Source of the DNA: Paenibacillus_Z sp042653205
Lineage (GTDB): Bacteria; Bacillota; Bacilli; Paenibacillales; Paenibacillaceae
Reading direction: 5' to 3'
Length of the DNA stretch: 64,000 bases
Assembly: GCF_042653205.1 (NCBI RefSeq)
Contig: NZ_JBHSHY010000001.1
Coordinates: 310,001-374,000 of the forward strand
Shown here: piece by piece, positions 35,343-44,254 of the stretch
Position numbering within the stretch: position 1 is the stretch's first letter
Layout: every line of letters starts with the position of its first letter
Translations under genes and position numbers: made by a program
The notes under the pieces: generated by a model
Seen by the model: the letters and a program-made list of their open reading frames with translations, nothing else
Database searches by the model: none
Told to the model about the DNA's origin: nothing

Positions 35343-36028
35343 AAGTGGTTCTCGAATCTGTAGCCGGTTCGGACGATGGTTGTGATGAGCTTCGCTTTAT
35401 CGCCCAGTTTTATTCTTAAATTCCGGATATGCGTGTTGATCGTACGGTCGTCGCCCGCATATTCGTAGCCCCAGATTTCATTGATCATCTGTTCTCTGGT
35501 GACCACTATCCCCTGATTCCGCATCAGACAGCTTAAGATCTCGAATTCCGTATGCGTGAGACTGACGGCGGCCCCGTCGTTCTCCACCGTGCGCGATGGA
35601 AAATGAATGCGGATGCCGTGACGGGTTAACGTATCGCCGGTCTCGGACGAGTTGCTTCGGCGCGAACGGCTGTCGAGAAGCCGCTTGGCTCTGGCGAGCA
35701 GAACCGCCGGACTATACGGCTTCGTGACGTAATCGTCGGCGCCAAGCTCGAAGCCGAGCAGCGTATCGTCTTCGTCCACGCGTGCGGTCAGCATGATAAT
35801 GGGAACGTCGGATGATTTGCGGATACGCCGGCATACGGACCATCCGTCCAGCTTTGGAAGCATGATATCCAGTATGATCAGATCCGCATTCCCGCTGCCC
35901 ATCCGCTGCAGCGCCTGCTCGCCGTCCGCGGCCTCAAGCACCTCATACGCTTCATTCTGAAAATAATCCTTGATGATCTCCCTCAGAATCGGTTCATCCT
36001 CGACAACCAAAATCGTCCTGGCGTCCAT
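35339..36028 (-). CDS. OmpR/PhoB-family response regulator
   Basis: A 229-residue two-domain regulator: receiver with acidic pair ED near residues 10-11, phospho-acceptor Asp54 (in ILDIMLPKLDG) and Lys in YVTKPYSP; then a winged-helix DNA-binding domain with LTHTEFEILSCLM and INTHIRNLRIKLGD. It is the partner of the kinase that starts within its stop codon. Target promoters may include this operon; no direct repeats are obvious by eye. Confidence 0.96.
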   Translation of the reverse strand: MDARTILVVEDEPILREIIKDYFQNEAYEVLEAADGEQALQRMGSGNADLIILDIMLPKLDGWSVCRRIRKSSDVPIIMLTARVDEDDTLLGFELGADDYVTKPYSPAVLLARAKRLLDSRSRRSNSSETGDTLTRHGIRIHFPSRTVENDGAAVSLTHTEFEILSCLMRNQGIVVTREQMINEIWGYEYAGDDRTINTHIRNLRIKLGDKAKLITTIVRTGYRFENHL

Positions 36029-36104
36029 ACGCAGCCCCTAACTGATGACCCTGTTTTTCAGTTCATCCTAACAAACTAACGTACAATATGGAAACGCTGC
36101 CCGG

Positions 36105-37232
36105 TTAATAGCGAACCTGAGTGCCGTCGCTAAGCGGCTCGCTGCTCTCCCGAATGACAGATTCGTCTTCGGACAGACTGTCGACAACCGCCGTACTCGA
36201 GTCATACACGGCGGATATGGTGACGGATACTTTTCTGGCGTAACGGGCATTTCCGAGAGGTCCCTTTCTATCGTCAATAACAAATACATAGGCTCCGTCC
36301 CGGTCTTTATGAACCGCCTCGCTGGAGATGATCAATGCGTCTTCGTTCCCTTGCAGCTCGAGCTTGAGCTCGACCCGATCGCCTGCCCGAAGCGTTTTGT
36401 CATGCAGGCCGACGTGAAGTCGAACCGTCTCCGCATCTGCTTGATCGGGATGAGCGGCTTCGGAATCAAACTCGCCGATTTCCATTAATGTTCCCTGCAC
36501 GGAACGGACGATCTTGTCTTCGGCGACGACTTCCAAAGGATTGCCGATATTCAGCACCGAAGCCATATAGACGGGAACCTGCAATTCGAATTGCAGCCCC
36601 TTCTCCATATCGGCAATCCGAACATCCGCCTCTCCCGAGCCTGAGGGCATCCCTTCAACCGCGTGAACGGACTCTATAACTCCATCGAAAGGGGCCTTCA
36701 GTTCGCGCTGCTCCGCAAGCCGGCTTTCCAATCTTTGAATCCGCCTCTCCTGCGCGGCCATATCCGTCTTTGCGCTTTCCAAGGCGGTTCGGGCGGCGCT
36801 CTGCGCAGCCGGGTCCGCAGCGTTAGCGGCTTCAATATAGGCGCGCTGCAAACTTTCGATCGGCAGCTGCAGCTTTGTCAGCGTATCCCGTTCCGAATCG
36901 AGCTGATCCACCGTATCATCGTTCCTATATAGGATAAGAGGCTGCCCCTTCTTCACCTCCTCCCCTTCCTTGACCAGCACCTGCTGGACCTTGCCGCCCT
37001 CCGGATTCGATAAATCCAGCTCTGAAACGTATGCCAAAGTGGCACTCCCTTTAAATTCGGGATTCAACGAGCCGGCGCTTGGCCGTTCGACCGTAACCTT
37101 AGGCAGTGTCAGCGAATACAGCGTATTGCTGAATAAAGTAAGCACGATGAGCGAACCGAACAGCAGGCCGGCAATCCATCGAATGATTCGCTTCCGGCTT
37201 GCGGAAGGGTCGGTTTGGACAGACGGTATCAT
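36105..37232 (-). CDS. HlyD/RND-type membrane adaptor-like protein
   Basis: A 375-residue protein anchored by one N-terminal helix (residues about 16-36). Next come a lipoyl-like strand (GSATLAYVSELDL, with VQQVLVKEGEEVKKGQPLI), a coiled-coil hairpin (about 105-180) and the second half lipoyl LKAPFDGVIESVHAVEG. A beta-barrel domain ends the protein. This is the form of adaptors for MacB-type ABC exporters. Here no exporter is encoded; upstream and downstream are sugar permeases and a two-component system. It may regulate or link the importer and sensor, or serve an exporter elsewhere. Confidence 0.85.
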   Translation of the reverse strand: MIPSVQTDPSASRKRIIRWIAGLLFGSLIVLTLFSNTLYSLTLPKVTVERPSAGSLNPEFKGSATLAYVSELDLSNPEGGKVQQVLVKEGEEVKKGQPLILYRNDDTVDQLDSERDTLTKLQLPIESLQRAYIEAANAADPAAQSAARTALESAKTDMAAQERRIQRLESRLAEQRELKAPFDGVIESVHAVEGMPSGSGEADVRIADMEKGLQFELQVPVYMASVLNIGNPLEVVAEDKIVRSVQGTLMEIGEFDSEAAHPDQADAETVRLHVGLHDKTLRAGDRVELKLELQGNEDALIISSEAVHKDRDGAYVFVIDDRKGPLGNARYARKVSVTISAVYDSSTAVVDSLSEDESVIRESSEPLSDGTQVRY

Positions 37233-37253
37233 ATCATCACTCCCGAAATTGAG

Positions 37254-38132
37254 CTACCCTTTGATTCCCGAATGCTGAATCCCTTCGATCAGGTAAGTTT
37301 CGGCATACAGAAACAGCAGTACGGCCGGGCACATGTACAGAACCGATGCGGCAAACACAACCTCCGGTTCTTGTTGATGAATCTGGAGCAAATAAAGGGA
37401 CAGCGGTTGCTTGAACGGATCCTCGAGAAAGATGAGCGGCTGCTCGACCATATTCCAATAATCGACGAACAGCAGGACGGACAGTGCGGCCAGACCAGGC
37501 TTGACCAGCGGAAGAATAATCCGGGCGAAAATGACGGCATGCCCCGCACCGTCCATCTTGGTGGCCTCCGTGTACGCGCCTGGAATATGAATCATGTATT
37601 GACGAATCATAAATACGCCGAATGCGCCGAATATCCCCGGTAAGATAATCGCTGAAGGCGTATTAAACAAATTCAGCCGATCGATGATGATATAGTTGGG
37701 AACAAGCGTAACCTGAAAGGGCATCAGCATCGTCATCAGATAGACCAGGAACAGCGCTTCGCGTCCCTTGAATCGAAGTTTGGCAAATGCATATGCCGCG
37801 AGCGAAGCCACCGCCGTCTGTCCCGCGACGATCGGCGCGACGAGCAGCGCCGAATTCCAGAACATCTGTAGAAACCTTGGCATTGAAATCAACAGCTTCC
37901 AGTATTGGGCGAAGCTCACCCAATCCGGAATCAGCTTCAAATTGACGAAGGATTCGCCTTGCCTCGATGCGGCATCCGTCATTTTGCCAAGCAGTCCGTA
38001 ATTAAAGACGAATTCGCTTTCGGTCATGAGGGAATTGGTGATCGTAAGCGCAATCGGAATGAGCATGATTCCCGCGGCCACCGCTACTGCGGCAAACAGC
38101 GCGATTTTGGGAAGCGTTCGAATCGTCTGCAT
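37254..38132 (-). CDS. Carbohydrate ABC transporter permease (MalG/AraQ type)
   Basis: A 292-residue permease with about six helices. The EAA loop reads YTEATKMDGAGHAVIFARII and the tail LIEGIQHSGIKG is typical. An upstream TTG (38177) opens the frame, but it overlaps the previous permease; GGAGG precedes the ATG at 38132, 4 bases away, slightly short. It pairs with the permease upstream; the ATPase must be encoded elsewhere. Confidence 0.92.
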   Translation of the reverse strand: MQTIRTLPKIALFAAVAVAAGIMLIPIALTITNSLMTESEFVFNYGLLGKMTDAASRQGESFVNLKLIPDWVSFAQYWKLLISMPRFLQMFWNSALLVAPIVAGQTAVASLAAYAFAKLRFKGREALFLVYLMTMLMPFQVTLVPNYIIIDRLNLFNTPSAIILPGIFGAFGVFMIRQYMIHIPGAYTEATKMDGAGHAVIFARIILPLVKPGLAALSVLLFVDYWNMVEQPLIFLEDPFKQPLSLYLLQIHQQEPEVVFAASVLYMCPAVLLFLYAETYLIEGIQHSGIKG

Positions 38133-38145
38133 ATGTCCTCCACGG

Positions 38146-39027
38146 TTACTCCAAATTTTCTTGAAACCGCCGTTCAACCGTCAACAAGCCGGTTGCCAGG
38201 ATGACAATAAAACCGACCATGAGCGCAGCCGCGGCTGTCAGCTTTTGAACGTCCAGCGAGAAAAACATATTATTCATGTAATGCTGCATCATATAGATGC
38301 GGTCGTACGGATAATCCCCGGCAAGCATGTACGTTTCCCGAAAAACCTTGAACGAGTTGACGATTGAAATCAGAATGACAAATACAATCGTCGGGATCAG
38401 GTAAACGATCGTGACGCCCAGCAGCTGACGGAGTCTGCCCGCCCCTTCGATCCGGGCCGTTTCGTAGTAGCTTTGCGGAATCGACTGGAGACCGGCAAGA
38501 AACAAAATCATATTATAGCCTAGATTCTTCCAGATGTAGATGGCAATCAATACAGTCATGGACCCATTCGAGTTCAGCCAGTCGACTCGCGGGAGTCCGA
38601 CGCTGTGCAGCAGCGCGTTCAAGGCGCCGTTCCAATCGATGAAGATTTTCCAAATCATGACGATGGAAGCAACCGGGACGACCAACGGCAAAACAAAGGC
38701 GGTCTGCAGCCCGTTTTTCAACCACATCTGCCGATTGAGGATAAGCGCCAGTATCAGCGACAACGCAATGAGAATGGGAACGCCGATGCCGGTGAAGAGC
38801 ATTGAATTGAAGGCCGCTTGACGGAAGGAGCTGCCGGACAACAGCTCCCTGTAATTAGCGAACCCGACGAACGAACCGCCATGCACCTTGCCGGTAAACG
38901 AATAATAGACGCTCATGGCAAACGGGACCATATAGAACAGCGAGAAGCCCGATATACTAGGAGCCAGAAACAGGACGGCGGCCGCTCCGTCTTTTCTTAG
39001 CCATGGGGGAAGCTGAAACCTATTCAT
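38146..39027 (-). CDS. Carbohydrate ABC transporter permease (MalF/UgpA type)
   Basis: A 293-residue inner membrane protein: AAVLFLAPSISGFSLFYMVP is helix 1, and the EAA coupling loop contains IPQSYYETARIEGAGRLRQL. It begins 8 bases inside the 3' end of the binding-protein gene, indicating tight coupling. It forms the importer channel with the next gene product. Confidence 0.93.
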   Translation of the reverse strand: MNRFQLPPWLRKDGAAAVLFLAPSISGFSLFYMVPFAMSVYYSFTGKVHGGSFVGFANYRELLSGSSFRQAAFNSMLFTGIGVPILIALSLILALILNRQMWLKNGLQTAFVLPLVVPVASIVMIWKIFIDWNGALNALLHSVGLPRVDWLNSNGSMTVLIAIYIWKNLGYNMILFLAGLQSIPQSYYETARIEGAGRLRQLLGVTIVYLIPTIVFVILISIVNSFKVFRETYMLAGDYPYDRIYMMQHYMNNMFFSLDVQKLTAAAALMVGFIVILATGLLTVERRFQENLE

Positions 39028-40420
39028 TGAGGTAGGTCGTCGCTTTATTCTGAATGATGCCGGCTACAGCCCTCGCCGACTTCTGTCCGCTGAAAAAGGC
39101 CGGCGATTCGTTCCATATGAGAATCTCGATCTCGTAGGGGAGCGTCGATTTCCGGTTGCTTACTTTGGAAATAAAGTCCGTTAATATGCGGAGTTCCTCC
39201 TGATCGGCTTTGCCCTCCTGCACATATTCAGCCTGCTGAGCCGCGAACACGGTCTTGGATATCGGGAAGGTATTGTACACGGAAAGACTCCCGTCCTGTC
39301 CCTGATTCGAATTGCCTGCTCCCCCGGACATCAAGAATTTGAGGAAATCCCACGCTTCCGGCTTGACCGAGGAATTCGCGTTGATGGTGATGTTGGCGAT
39401 TGGAGAAAAATACCCGCCGCCCTGCTGCCCTTCGGCTTTGGGAGCCTCATAGAGCGCCGGATTTTCGAACTTGCTCTCAGCAACCCTGTCCATAAAATCG
39501 CGGAAGGAATAAATATCCGTCTGCATGAAGTAGACATGCCCGTAATTGCTAAAATCGAAGGTAATGGCCTTGTCCTTTTCCAATTGCTTGATTAGATTCA
39601 GCATTCCGGTAAACCGGTCGGAATCGAAGTAGGCTTTCCGGTTGACCCGATCTACGAATTGGGAGTACGCCGAGGTTACCAGCGCATACAAAAAGTTGCT
39701 TTCCTGCTTCTCGGCGTACGCGTATTTGTATCTGCCCGTCATCGGCAACCGCTTGGCGGCCGCTGCAAATTGATCCCAGGTCCAATTGCCGTCCTCAATT
39801 TTCACGCCGGAACGTTCCAGGTCGTTTTGATCCGCCAGCAGCGCGGACACATAGAAGGACAGCGGCATTGCATATATGCTGCCGTCGCTCTCTTTCATGT
39901 TGTCGATAATGTTCTCGAAATACTTTTCCTTTTGGAAGGAGGTGTCGCCGTCCATCATTTCGCTCAGGTTGGCCAGCAGATGCTTGCCGATGAAGCTGTC
40001 GGCCGGCAAATCGTCCATCACAATCATATCGGCCCCTTTGCCGCTCAGGAATTCGGCCGCCGTCTTCGTCCTGAATTTTTCCACCAGCAATCCGGATGGA
40101 TCGAACTCCTTCGTTACATAATTCAGATCGATGGTGATGTTCGGATGAGCCTTCTCGTAGGCCTTTTTCGCGTCCTCATAGTACGGGTCGTAGCTGTACA
40201 TGGAGAAAACGATGGTGCTTTTTTTATCGGGATCGGGGGCGGACATCGGCGAAGGGGCGGCGGTCGAATCGTTCTTTGACGGGCCGCTCGTGCCCGATTG
40301 AGGGAAATTCGCCGCGCTCCCTGTGCTCGGCGAGGAATTCGGCGTCGAGCCGCCCTTGCTGCAAGCGGCGGCTAGAAGCGCGAGTACGATCCATACAATG
40401 ATCAGGCTGCCTTTTTTCAA
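39020..40420 (-). CDS. Family-1 extracellular solute-binding lipoprotein
   Basis: A 466-residue lipoprotein with start TTG, signal peptide, lipobox LAAAC (Cys20) and a long Ser/Pro/Asn linker. The family-1 sugar-binding fold follows: STIVFSMYSYDPYYEDAKKA, then GADMIVMDDLPADS. It should load the two permeases encoded next. GAGAGG is about 10 bases upstream of the TTG. It is the first gene of the six-gene ABC/adaptor/two-component operon. Substrate unknown. Confidence 0.92.
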   Translation of the reverse strand: MKKGSLIIVWIVLALLAAACSKGGSTPNSSPSTGSAANFPQSGTSGPSKNDSTAAPSPMSAPDPDKKSTIVFSMYSYDPYYEDAKKAYEKAHPNITIDLNYVTKEFDPSGLLVEKFRTKTAAEFLSGKGADMIVMDDLPADSFIGKHLLANLSEMMDGDTSFQKEKYFENIIDNMKESDGSIYAMPLSFYVSALLADQNDLERSGVKIEDGNWTWDQFAAAAKRLPMTGRYKYAYAEKQESNFLYALVTSAYSQFVDRVNRKAYFDSDRFTGMLNLIKQLEKDKAITFDFSNYGHVYFMQTDIYSFRDFMDRVAESKFENPALYEAPKAEGQQGGGYFSPIANITINANSSVKPEAWDFLKFLMSGGAGNSNQGQDGSLSVYNTFPISKTVFAAQQAEYVQEGKADQEELRILTDFISKVSNRKSTLPYEIEILIWNESPAFFSGQKSARAVAGIIQNKATTYLNE

Positions 40421-40589
40421 CGATCTTCATCCTCTCTGGTAAACCGGGTATTACGGCCAGTTTAATCGAGACGGATCAAGAAGGAATGAAGCGGACATCA
40501 AGACGAAATGAAGATTGGAGCAGGCTGCCCAACCATCGCCGGCGGCGAGCGCTCCTTTTCTTTCCCTCATTCTTCACGCCCCTGGAAAG

Positions 40590-40630
40590 TGACGGTTCCC
40601 GGAGCACGAGTACCCGGGAACCGTCATTTT
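40590..40630. terminator. Perfect 13-bp hairpin in the 40421-40735 intergenic region
   Basis: TGACGGTTCCCGG pairs with CCGGGAACCGTCA (11-base loop). TTTT follows on the + strand and CTTTCC on the - strand. No + strand gene ends nearby, so it most likely ends the nitroreductase gene (- strand) weakly, or is part of the leader of the ABC operon. The rest of this 315-base gap shows no gene. Confidence 0.5.
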
Positions 40631-40735
40631 CGCTCCGCCTGAGCGGATGACTCATCATTTCGCGTAGGGAGGGTAAGCTAATTCAACGCATATAAGCATA
40701 GCATGAAGCGCAAAAGGCGCAGCCACTCCCGGCGT

Positions 40736-41377
40736 TTACTCGCCAAACCCGTTCCAGAAGGCAACGTCCTCCACCGGAAGACGCACAGTCTGGTGCGCAG
40801 GTTCGAGCGCCTTGCCGACCGCAATCAGCATAACGTCAGTGTACCGGTCCGGAATAGCGAACGCTTCTTTAAGTTTCTGAGCGTCATATCCACCCATTGG
40901 TACCGTGTCGTAGCCGTGAGCTTTGGCAACAAGCATAAACTGCATAGCGGCAAGCGAGGTATCAATTAAGAATGAGCTTTTAATATCACCTGGGCTTAAA
41001 TTCTCATAATACTTGCCCAGGTTTGCCACGAGCGTACTTTTAATCTCAGCCGTCATATATCCAGCCTCGACCGCTTGACTATAAACTTTATCAACTTCTT
41101 TATAGGCCTCGAGATCCGCCAGAACAACGATCATCGCGGCAGAGGTTGCCGTCTGCTCTTGGTTAAACGCAACCGGGAGCAGTTTCTCCTTCAGTTCCCG
41201 ATCGCTAATAACAAGAAACCTCCATGGCTGCACATTCGCTGTCGATGGGGCGAGAACCGCCTCCGAAAGCATCTCGCTTAGTTCCTGCCGGGAGATCTTG
41301 ACGTTCGGATCGTATTTGCGTACCGCGTGGCGTTCACGAATGACGGTGAAAAAATCTATTTCCTTTAATACGTTCAT
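40736..41377 (-). CDS. Nitroreductase-family FMN oxidoreductase
   Basis: A 213-residue nitroreductase-fold enzyme: RERHAVRKYDPNVKI at the N-terminus (the Arg-x-Ser/His-x-Arg FMN phosphate contacts), LAPSTANVQPWRFLVI, and the late MGGYDAQKLKEAF. It reduces quinones or nitro-compounds with NAD(P)H. The frame extends 30 codons upstream, but AGGGGAGG stands before the ATG at 41377. It lies near a DsbA-like gene and a TetR regulator, a redox-stress setting. Confidence 0.92.
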   Translation of the reverse strand: MNVLKEIDFFTVIRERHAVRKYDPNVKISRQELSEMLSEAVLAPSTANVQPWRFLVISDRELKEKLLPVAFNQEQTATSAAMIVVLADLEAYKEVDKVYSQAVEAGYMTAEIKSTLVANLGKYYENLSPGDIKSSFLIDTSLAAMQFMLVAKAHGYDTVPMGGYDAQKLKEAFAIPDRYTDVMLIAVGKALEPAHQTVRLPVEDVAFWNGFGE

Positions 41378-41475
41378 TTGGTTATGCCTCCCCTTGATGA
41401 ATTGTCCATTGCGAAGTCGCTTTGAACCTGCTGAACGCAAAATCCTGTAATCATATTTCTGTTCCACGATTCAAG

Positions 41476-42195
41476 TTAAATCTTACAAACTCCGTCACCG
41501 CAGAGACCGCCCTCAGAATCGCCATCCGAAACAGGGGCAATCATCTGCAAAGGATGTTCTTCTCTCCACACTTGTTCTAACATATCCAAAAACGCACTGC
41601 TCGTCCTTGCCCCGGATACCGCGTACTTATCATTGATGACATAGAACGGTGTACCTGTGATCCCTAGCTGGGACCCATATTGCCGCTCATTCTTTACCGT
41701 ATCCTTATACTTATCGCTGGATAGCATATCAAGAACTTCTTTTGCATCAAGACTACTCTCGCCCGCAAGCCTAGCAAGCGTTTCGTGATCGCCGATATCC
41801 AGCGAATCCGTAAAATAGGCTTTATAAACCCGATCCATCCACTCTCCAGCTTTGCCTTGTTCTTGCGCATAAACGGCCACGCGAAGAGCATCCGACGTAT
41901 TCGATGGAACCAATGTATCAAGATTATAGTCGAGACCAATATCCTTCGCCATTTTGACCACTGGTTTATTTCCTTCCCTCACGGAATCGATGGACATTCC
42001 GCCGCCATGTATTTCGGCCGTCCAGGCATAATAATCTTGGCCGGTATTGCTCGGAGCATTAGGGAATAGCTGAAATGGTCTATAGACGATTTCTACGTTA
42101 TCCTTATGCTCGAACCGTTCAAGGGCTGTATCCAAATTCGTTTTTCCAATATAACACAATGGACACATGACATCGGACCAGACCTCAATTTTCAT
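41476..42195 (-). CDS. DsbA/FrnE-family oxidoreductase
   Basis: A 239-residue cytosolic DsbA-like protein without signal peptide. The active site CPLC is in SDVMCPLCYIGKTNL, where CPWC is more usual. The cis-Pro region reads ITGTPFYVIND, and a C-terminal tail with C-x4-C (CGDGVC) is as in FrnE. This family isomerises or reduces thiols and is linked to oxidative stress. It is divergent from a TetR gene and has its own sigma-A promoter. Confidence 0.9.
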   Translation of the reverse strand: MKIEVWSDVMCPLCYIGKTNLDTALERFEHKDNVEIVYRPFQLFPNAPSNTGQDYYAWTAEIHGGGMSIDSVREGNKPVVKMAKDIGLDYNLDTLVPSNTSDALRVAVYAQEQGKAGEWMDRVYKAYFTDSLDIGDHETLARLAGESSLDAKEVLDMLSSDKYKDTVKNERQYGSQLGITGTPFYVINDKYAVSGARTSSAFLDMLEQVWREEHPLQMIAPVSDGDSEGGLCGDGVCKI

Positions 42196-42250
42196 GTTCT
42201 CTTCGCCTCTTTCTCCTTATTTGCATAGCTATAATAGATAGTCAACAGGA

Positions 42251-42340
42251 GTTGATTAATTGACATCTATTGATTATCATTATAGAACGTTCACGCAAAA
42301 CCTCAATCGCTAATAAATTCGATCTTGTTAACTAATCAAC
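42251..42340. promoter_or_regulatory. dsbA-like gene promoter flanked by two operator-like repeats
   Basis: On the - strand -35 TTGAGG (42301-42306), 16-base spacer and -10 TATAAT (42279-42284) form a promoter for the DsbA-like gene. GTTGATTAATTGAC (42251-42264) and GTTAACTAATCAAC (42327-42340) are inverted copies matching at 12 of 14 positions. They flank the promoter and face the TetR gene, so they are likely its operators. Confidence 0.6.
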
Positions 42341-42393
42341 ACAACATTGAAGTCTGTTCAACATCATCATAATAAGGACGGTGAACGCACATC

Positions 42394-42978
42394 ATGACTA
42401 AAGTAGATAGAAGAATAATCAAGACTAGGGAAGCGATCAATAAAGCCCTGATTGAGTTGATGTCCGAGAAAAGTTTCGAGAACATTACGATCAACGACAT
42501 CGCGGAAAAAGCTAATCTAAACAGAGGAACGCTTTATCTACACTATACGGACAAATACGATCTGCTCGATAAATGTATAAAGGATCATCTGGCCAATATG
42601 TTAAATTTTTGCATTTTATCGGAGCCTGGCGAGGCTAGCCTTGATCTTATTAATTCTCCATTGCCATTGTTTCAATATTTTGAAGAACACTTTTCATTTT
42701 ATTCCTCCATGTTAACCAATAAAGGCATTACTTGTTTTCAGGAACAGTTGATTCTAATGGTGAAAAAAGGAATAACCGCGCGGTTGAAGATCGAAGAAAT
42801 GAAGCAAGAGGATAACAACGTGGTTGTCGTTCAATACATGGCATCTGCTTTTGTCGGAGTCGTGGAATGGTGGATTAAAAATAACATGCCCCTTTCTCCT
42901 CAAATGATGGCGCAACAATTAGGGGACATCTATGAAAAAAATTATGCCCTAGTCCGACGAAGCTCCCACCCGACTTGA
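42394..42978 (+). CDS. TetR/AcrR-family transcriptional regulator
   Basis: A 194-residue regulator. The N-terminal HTH reads TREAINKALIELMSEKSF, then NITINDIAEKANLNRGTLYL and HYTDKYDLLDKCI, typical of the TetR family with a C-terminal TetR_C-like domain of the YcdC/DhaS type. It is divergent from the DsbA-like gene and presumably represses it and itself. AAGGACGG is upstream of the ATG. Confidence 0.95.
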   Translation: MTKVDRRIIKTREAINKALIELMSEKSFENITINDIAEKANLNRGTLYLHYTDKYDLLDKCIKDHLANMLNFCILSEPGEASLDLINSPLPLFQYFEEHFSFYSSMLTNKGITCFQEQLILMVKKGITARLKIEEMKQEDNNVVVVQYMASAFVGVVEWWIKNNMPLSPQMMAQQLGDIYEKNYALVRRSSHPT

Positions 42979-42997
42979 AAGAAGGCTACTGAGGAGA

Positions 42998-43032
42998 ATA
43001 AAAAAGCTTCATTCGCTACGATCGAATGAAGC
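42998..43032 (-). terminator. Rho-independent terminator of the MerR/SRPBCC unit
   Basis: Stem GCTTCATTCG/CGAATGAAGC (43006-43015 with 43023-43032), 7-base loop, followed on the - strand by six T. It lies downstream of the SDR remnant and shortly after the TetR gene ending on the other strand, so may act for both. Confidence 0.75.
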
Positions 43033-43070
43033 CATAAAGAGTCAAAAAACATCGTTATACTTTGACCACG

Positions 43071-43084
43071 TTAACACGTGTTAA
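43071..43084. promoter_or_regulatory. Perfect 14-bp palindrome TTAACACGTGTTAA
   Basis: An isolated perfect palindrome between TetR and the SDR remnant. It has the size of a dimeric repressor site, but no promoter or start codon follows on either strand. Probably the operator of a lost gene; function unknown. Confidence 0.35.
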
Positions 43085-43172
43085 GACGAGGTCATGTAAT
43101 TTAGAAATCAATTCGCAGCTGTTGCTTGATCTGGTTCTTACTTGCTGAGAAAGTTTATATTTGGTCCCTGGC

Positions 43173-43411
43173 TTATTGCTTCAGCCTTGACCGCATCATT
43201 TCCACAAATTCCTGACTGCCCATGGTTTGTCATGCCTCGACCAGAGGTTCGACAATACCCGGAATGAACGAAGTTGGTTCTTGCCATCTGTTGCCGCCTC
43301 ATATATCTTCCTTGCCACATCCTCCACACTGATACCCTTATCCGTTGAGAGCCATTGAAAGAATCGGTTCACATCTTCAACAAAATCGTCGTAAGCGTCA
43401 GACAGTGGCAA
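43173..43411 (-). pseudogene. C-terminal remnant of an SDR oxidoreductase
   Basis: DAYDDFVEDVNRFFQWLS, then EDVARKIYEAATDGKNQLR, is the end region of a YdfG-type SDR. The frame then shifts, and QEFVEMMRSRLKQ (ending at TAA, 43173) is the real C-terminus, with an extra TGA before it. The catalytic two-thirds are absent. The front is joined directly to a SRPBCC fragment, so this is rearranged debris. Confidence 0.75.
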
Positions 43412-43414
43412 TGC

Positions 43415-43752
43415 GGGCTTGGTTCTGTTGGGAACTGTTGACGGAATGCAACACGCGTCCGACCAGCGTTATCGGTAAATGTCGCCGTCAACCGGAACTC
43501 AGGAGCGCCTTGATGTTCCAGTACGATACGCTTCCCCGACTCGATCTCGATGAACTTGTTCTCGTTCGGATAATCCTTGCCGTCCGGTCCGTGAAAGGTA
43601 AAGCGCCAGAAGCCGCCTTCCCGGAAGTCGATTTCGCGGAAGGTGCTCGTGAAGCCGTTAAGCCCCCGCCACTGCGCCAGAAGCTCCGGTTCCGCCCAAG
43701 CCCGGTAACCCTCTTCCCTTGGGGAGTCGTACAACCGCGTATGGACAAACTC
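43415..43752 (-). pseudogene. Partial SRPBCC (AHSA1-like) protein
   Basis: About 110 residues of a second SRPBCC domain: GYRAWAEPELLAQW, then FREIDFREGGFWRFTFHGPD and RTRVAFRQQF. The first ten or so residues and the last helix (about 45 residues) of the fold are missing, no usual start is present, and the 3' end runs into an SDR remnant. It sits after a complete SRPBCC gene, so a former tandem pair is likely. It could still yield a short protein from a TTG. Confidence 0.65.
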
Positions 43753-43755
43753 CTA

Positions 43756-44241
43756 TTAACCGGGAGCCAGTTCGGCATCGTCCTCCGCCACAACGGATTC
43801 TCTACTCTGAGCAAGCGAATTGCCCAGCAGCTCTAGCAGCTCCCTCGACCCGTATTCCCGATTCTCCACTGCATCGAGCCCATCGAAGAAGGTACCTTGC
43901 TCCGTGAAGGTCAGCCTCGTGCCGCCATCCGCGTCTGCAAGTTCAATCGTAGTAATGGACACCGAGAATCGCACGCTGTTAAAGTCCATCACGTACGTAT
44001 AAACAATCCGCTCGAGCGGAACGATCTCCTGGTAAGTCGCGTCGAACGTGAACAATCCGCCGTCCGGCGCTTCGCCGCTGCTAAATTCCCGTCCGCCTAC
44101 CCGGAATTCGAACACTTCCGGTTTCGTGAACCAGCGTGCTTTGGCTTCGGCGTCAGCCATTGCTTCGTACACCTGTTCCCTGGATGCCGGATACGTTTTT
44201 TCAATTACGAATGTTCCATGGTTCACAAATTTTTCTTTCAT
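43756..44241 (-). CDS. SRPBCC-family (AHSA1-like) protein
   Basis: A 161-residue START/Bet-v1-like fold: TYPASREQVYEAMADAEAKA, then RWFTKPEVFEFRVGG, ERIVYTYVMDFN and TRLTFTEQGTFFD. It is a hydrophobic ligand-binding protein of unknown substrate. The frame opens 18 codons earlier, but AGGAGG stands 9 bases before the ATG at 44241. It follows the MerR regulator and is likely controlled by it, with a broken second copy downstream. Confidence 0.88.
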   Translation of the reverse strand: MKEKFVNHGTFVIEKTYPASREQVYEAMADAEAKARWFTKPEVFEFRVGGREFSSGEAPDGGLFTFDATYQEIVPLERIVYTYVMDFNSVRFSVSITTIELADADGGTRLTFTEQGTFFDGLDAVENREYGSRELLELLGNSLAQSRESVVAEDDAELAPG

Positions 44242-44254
44242 GATCTTAATCCTC

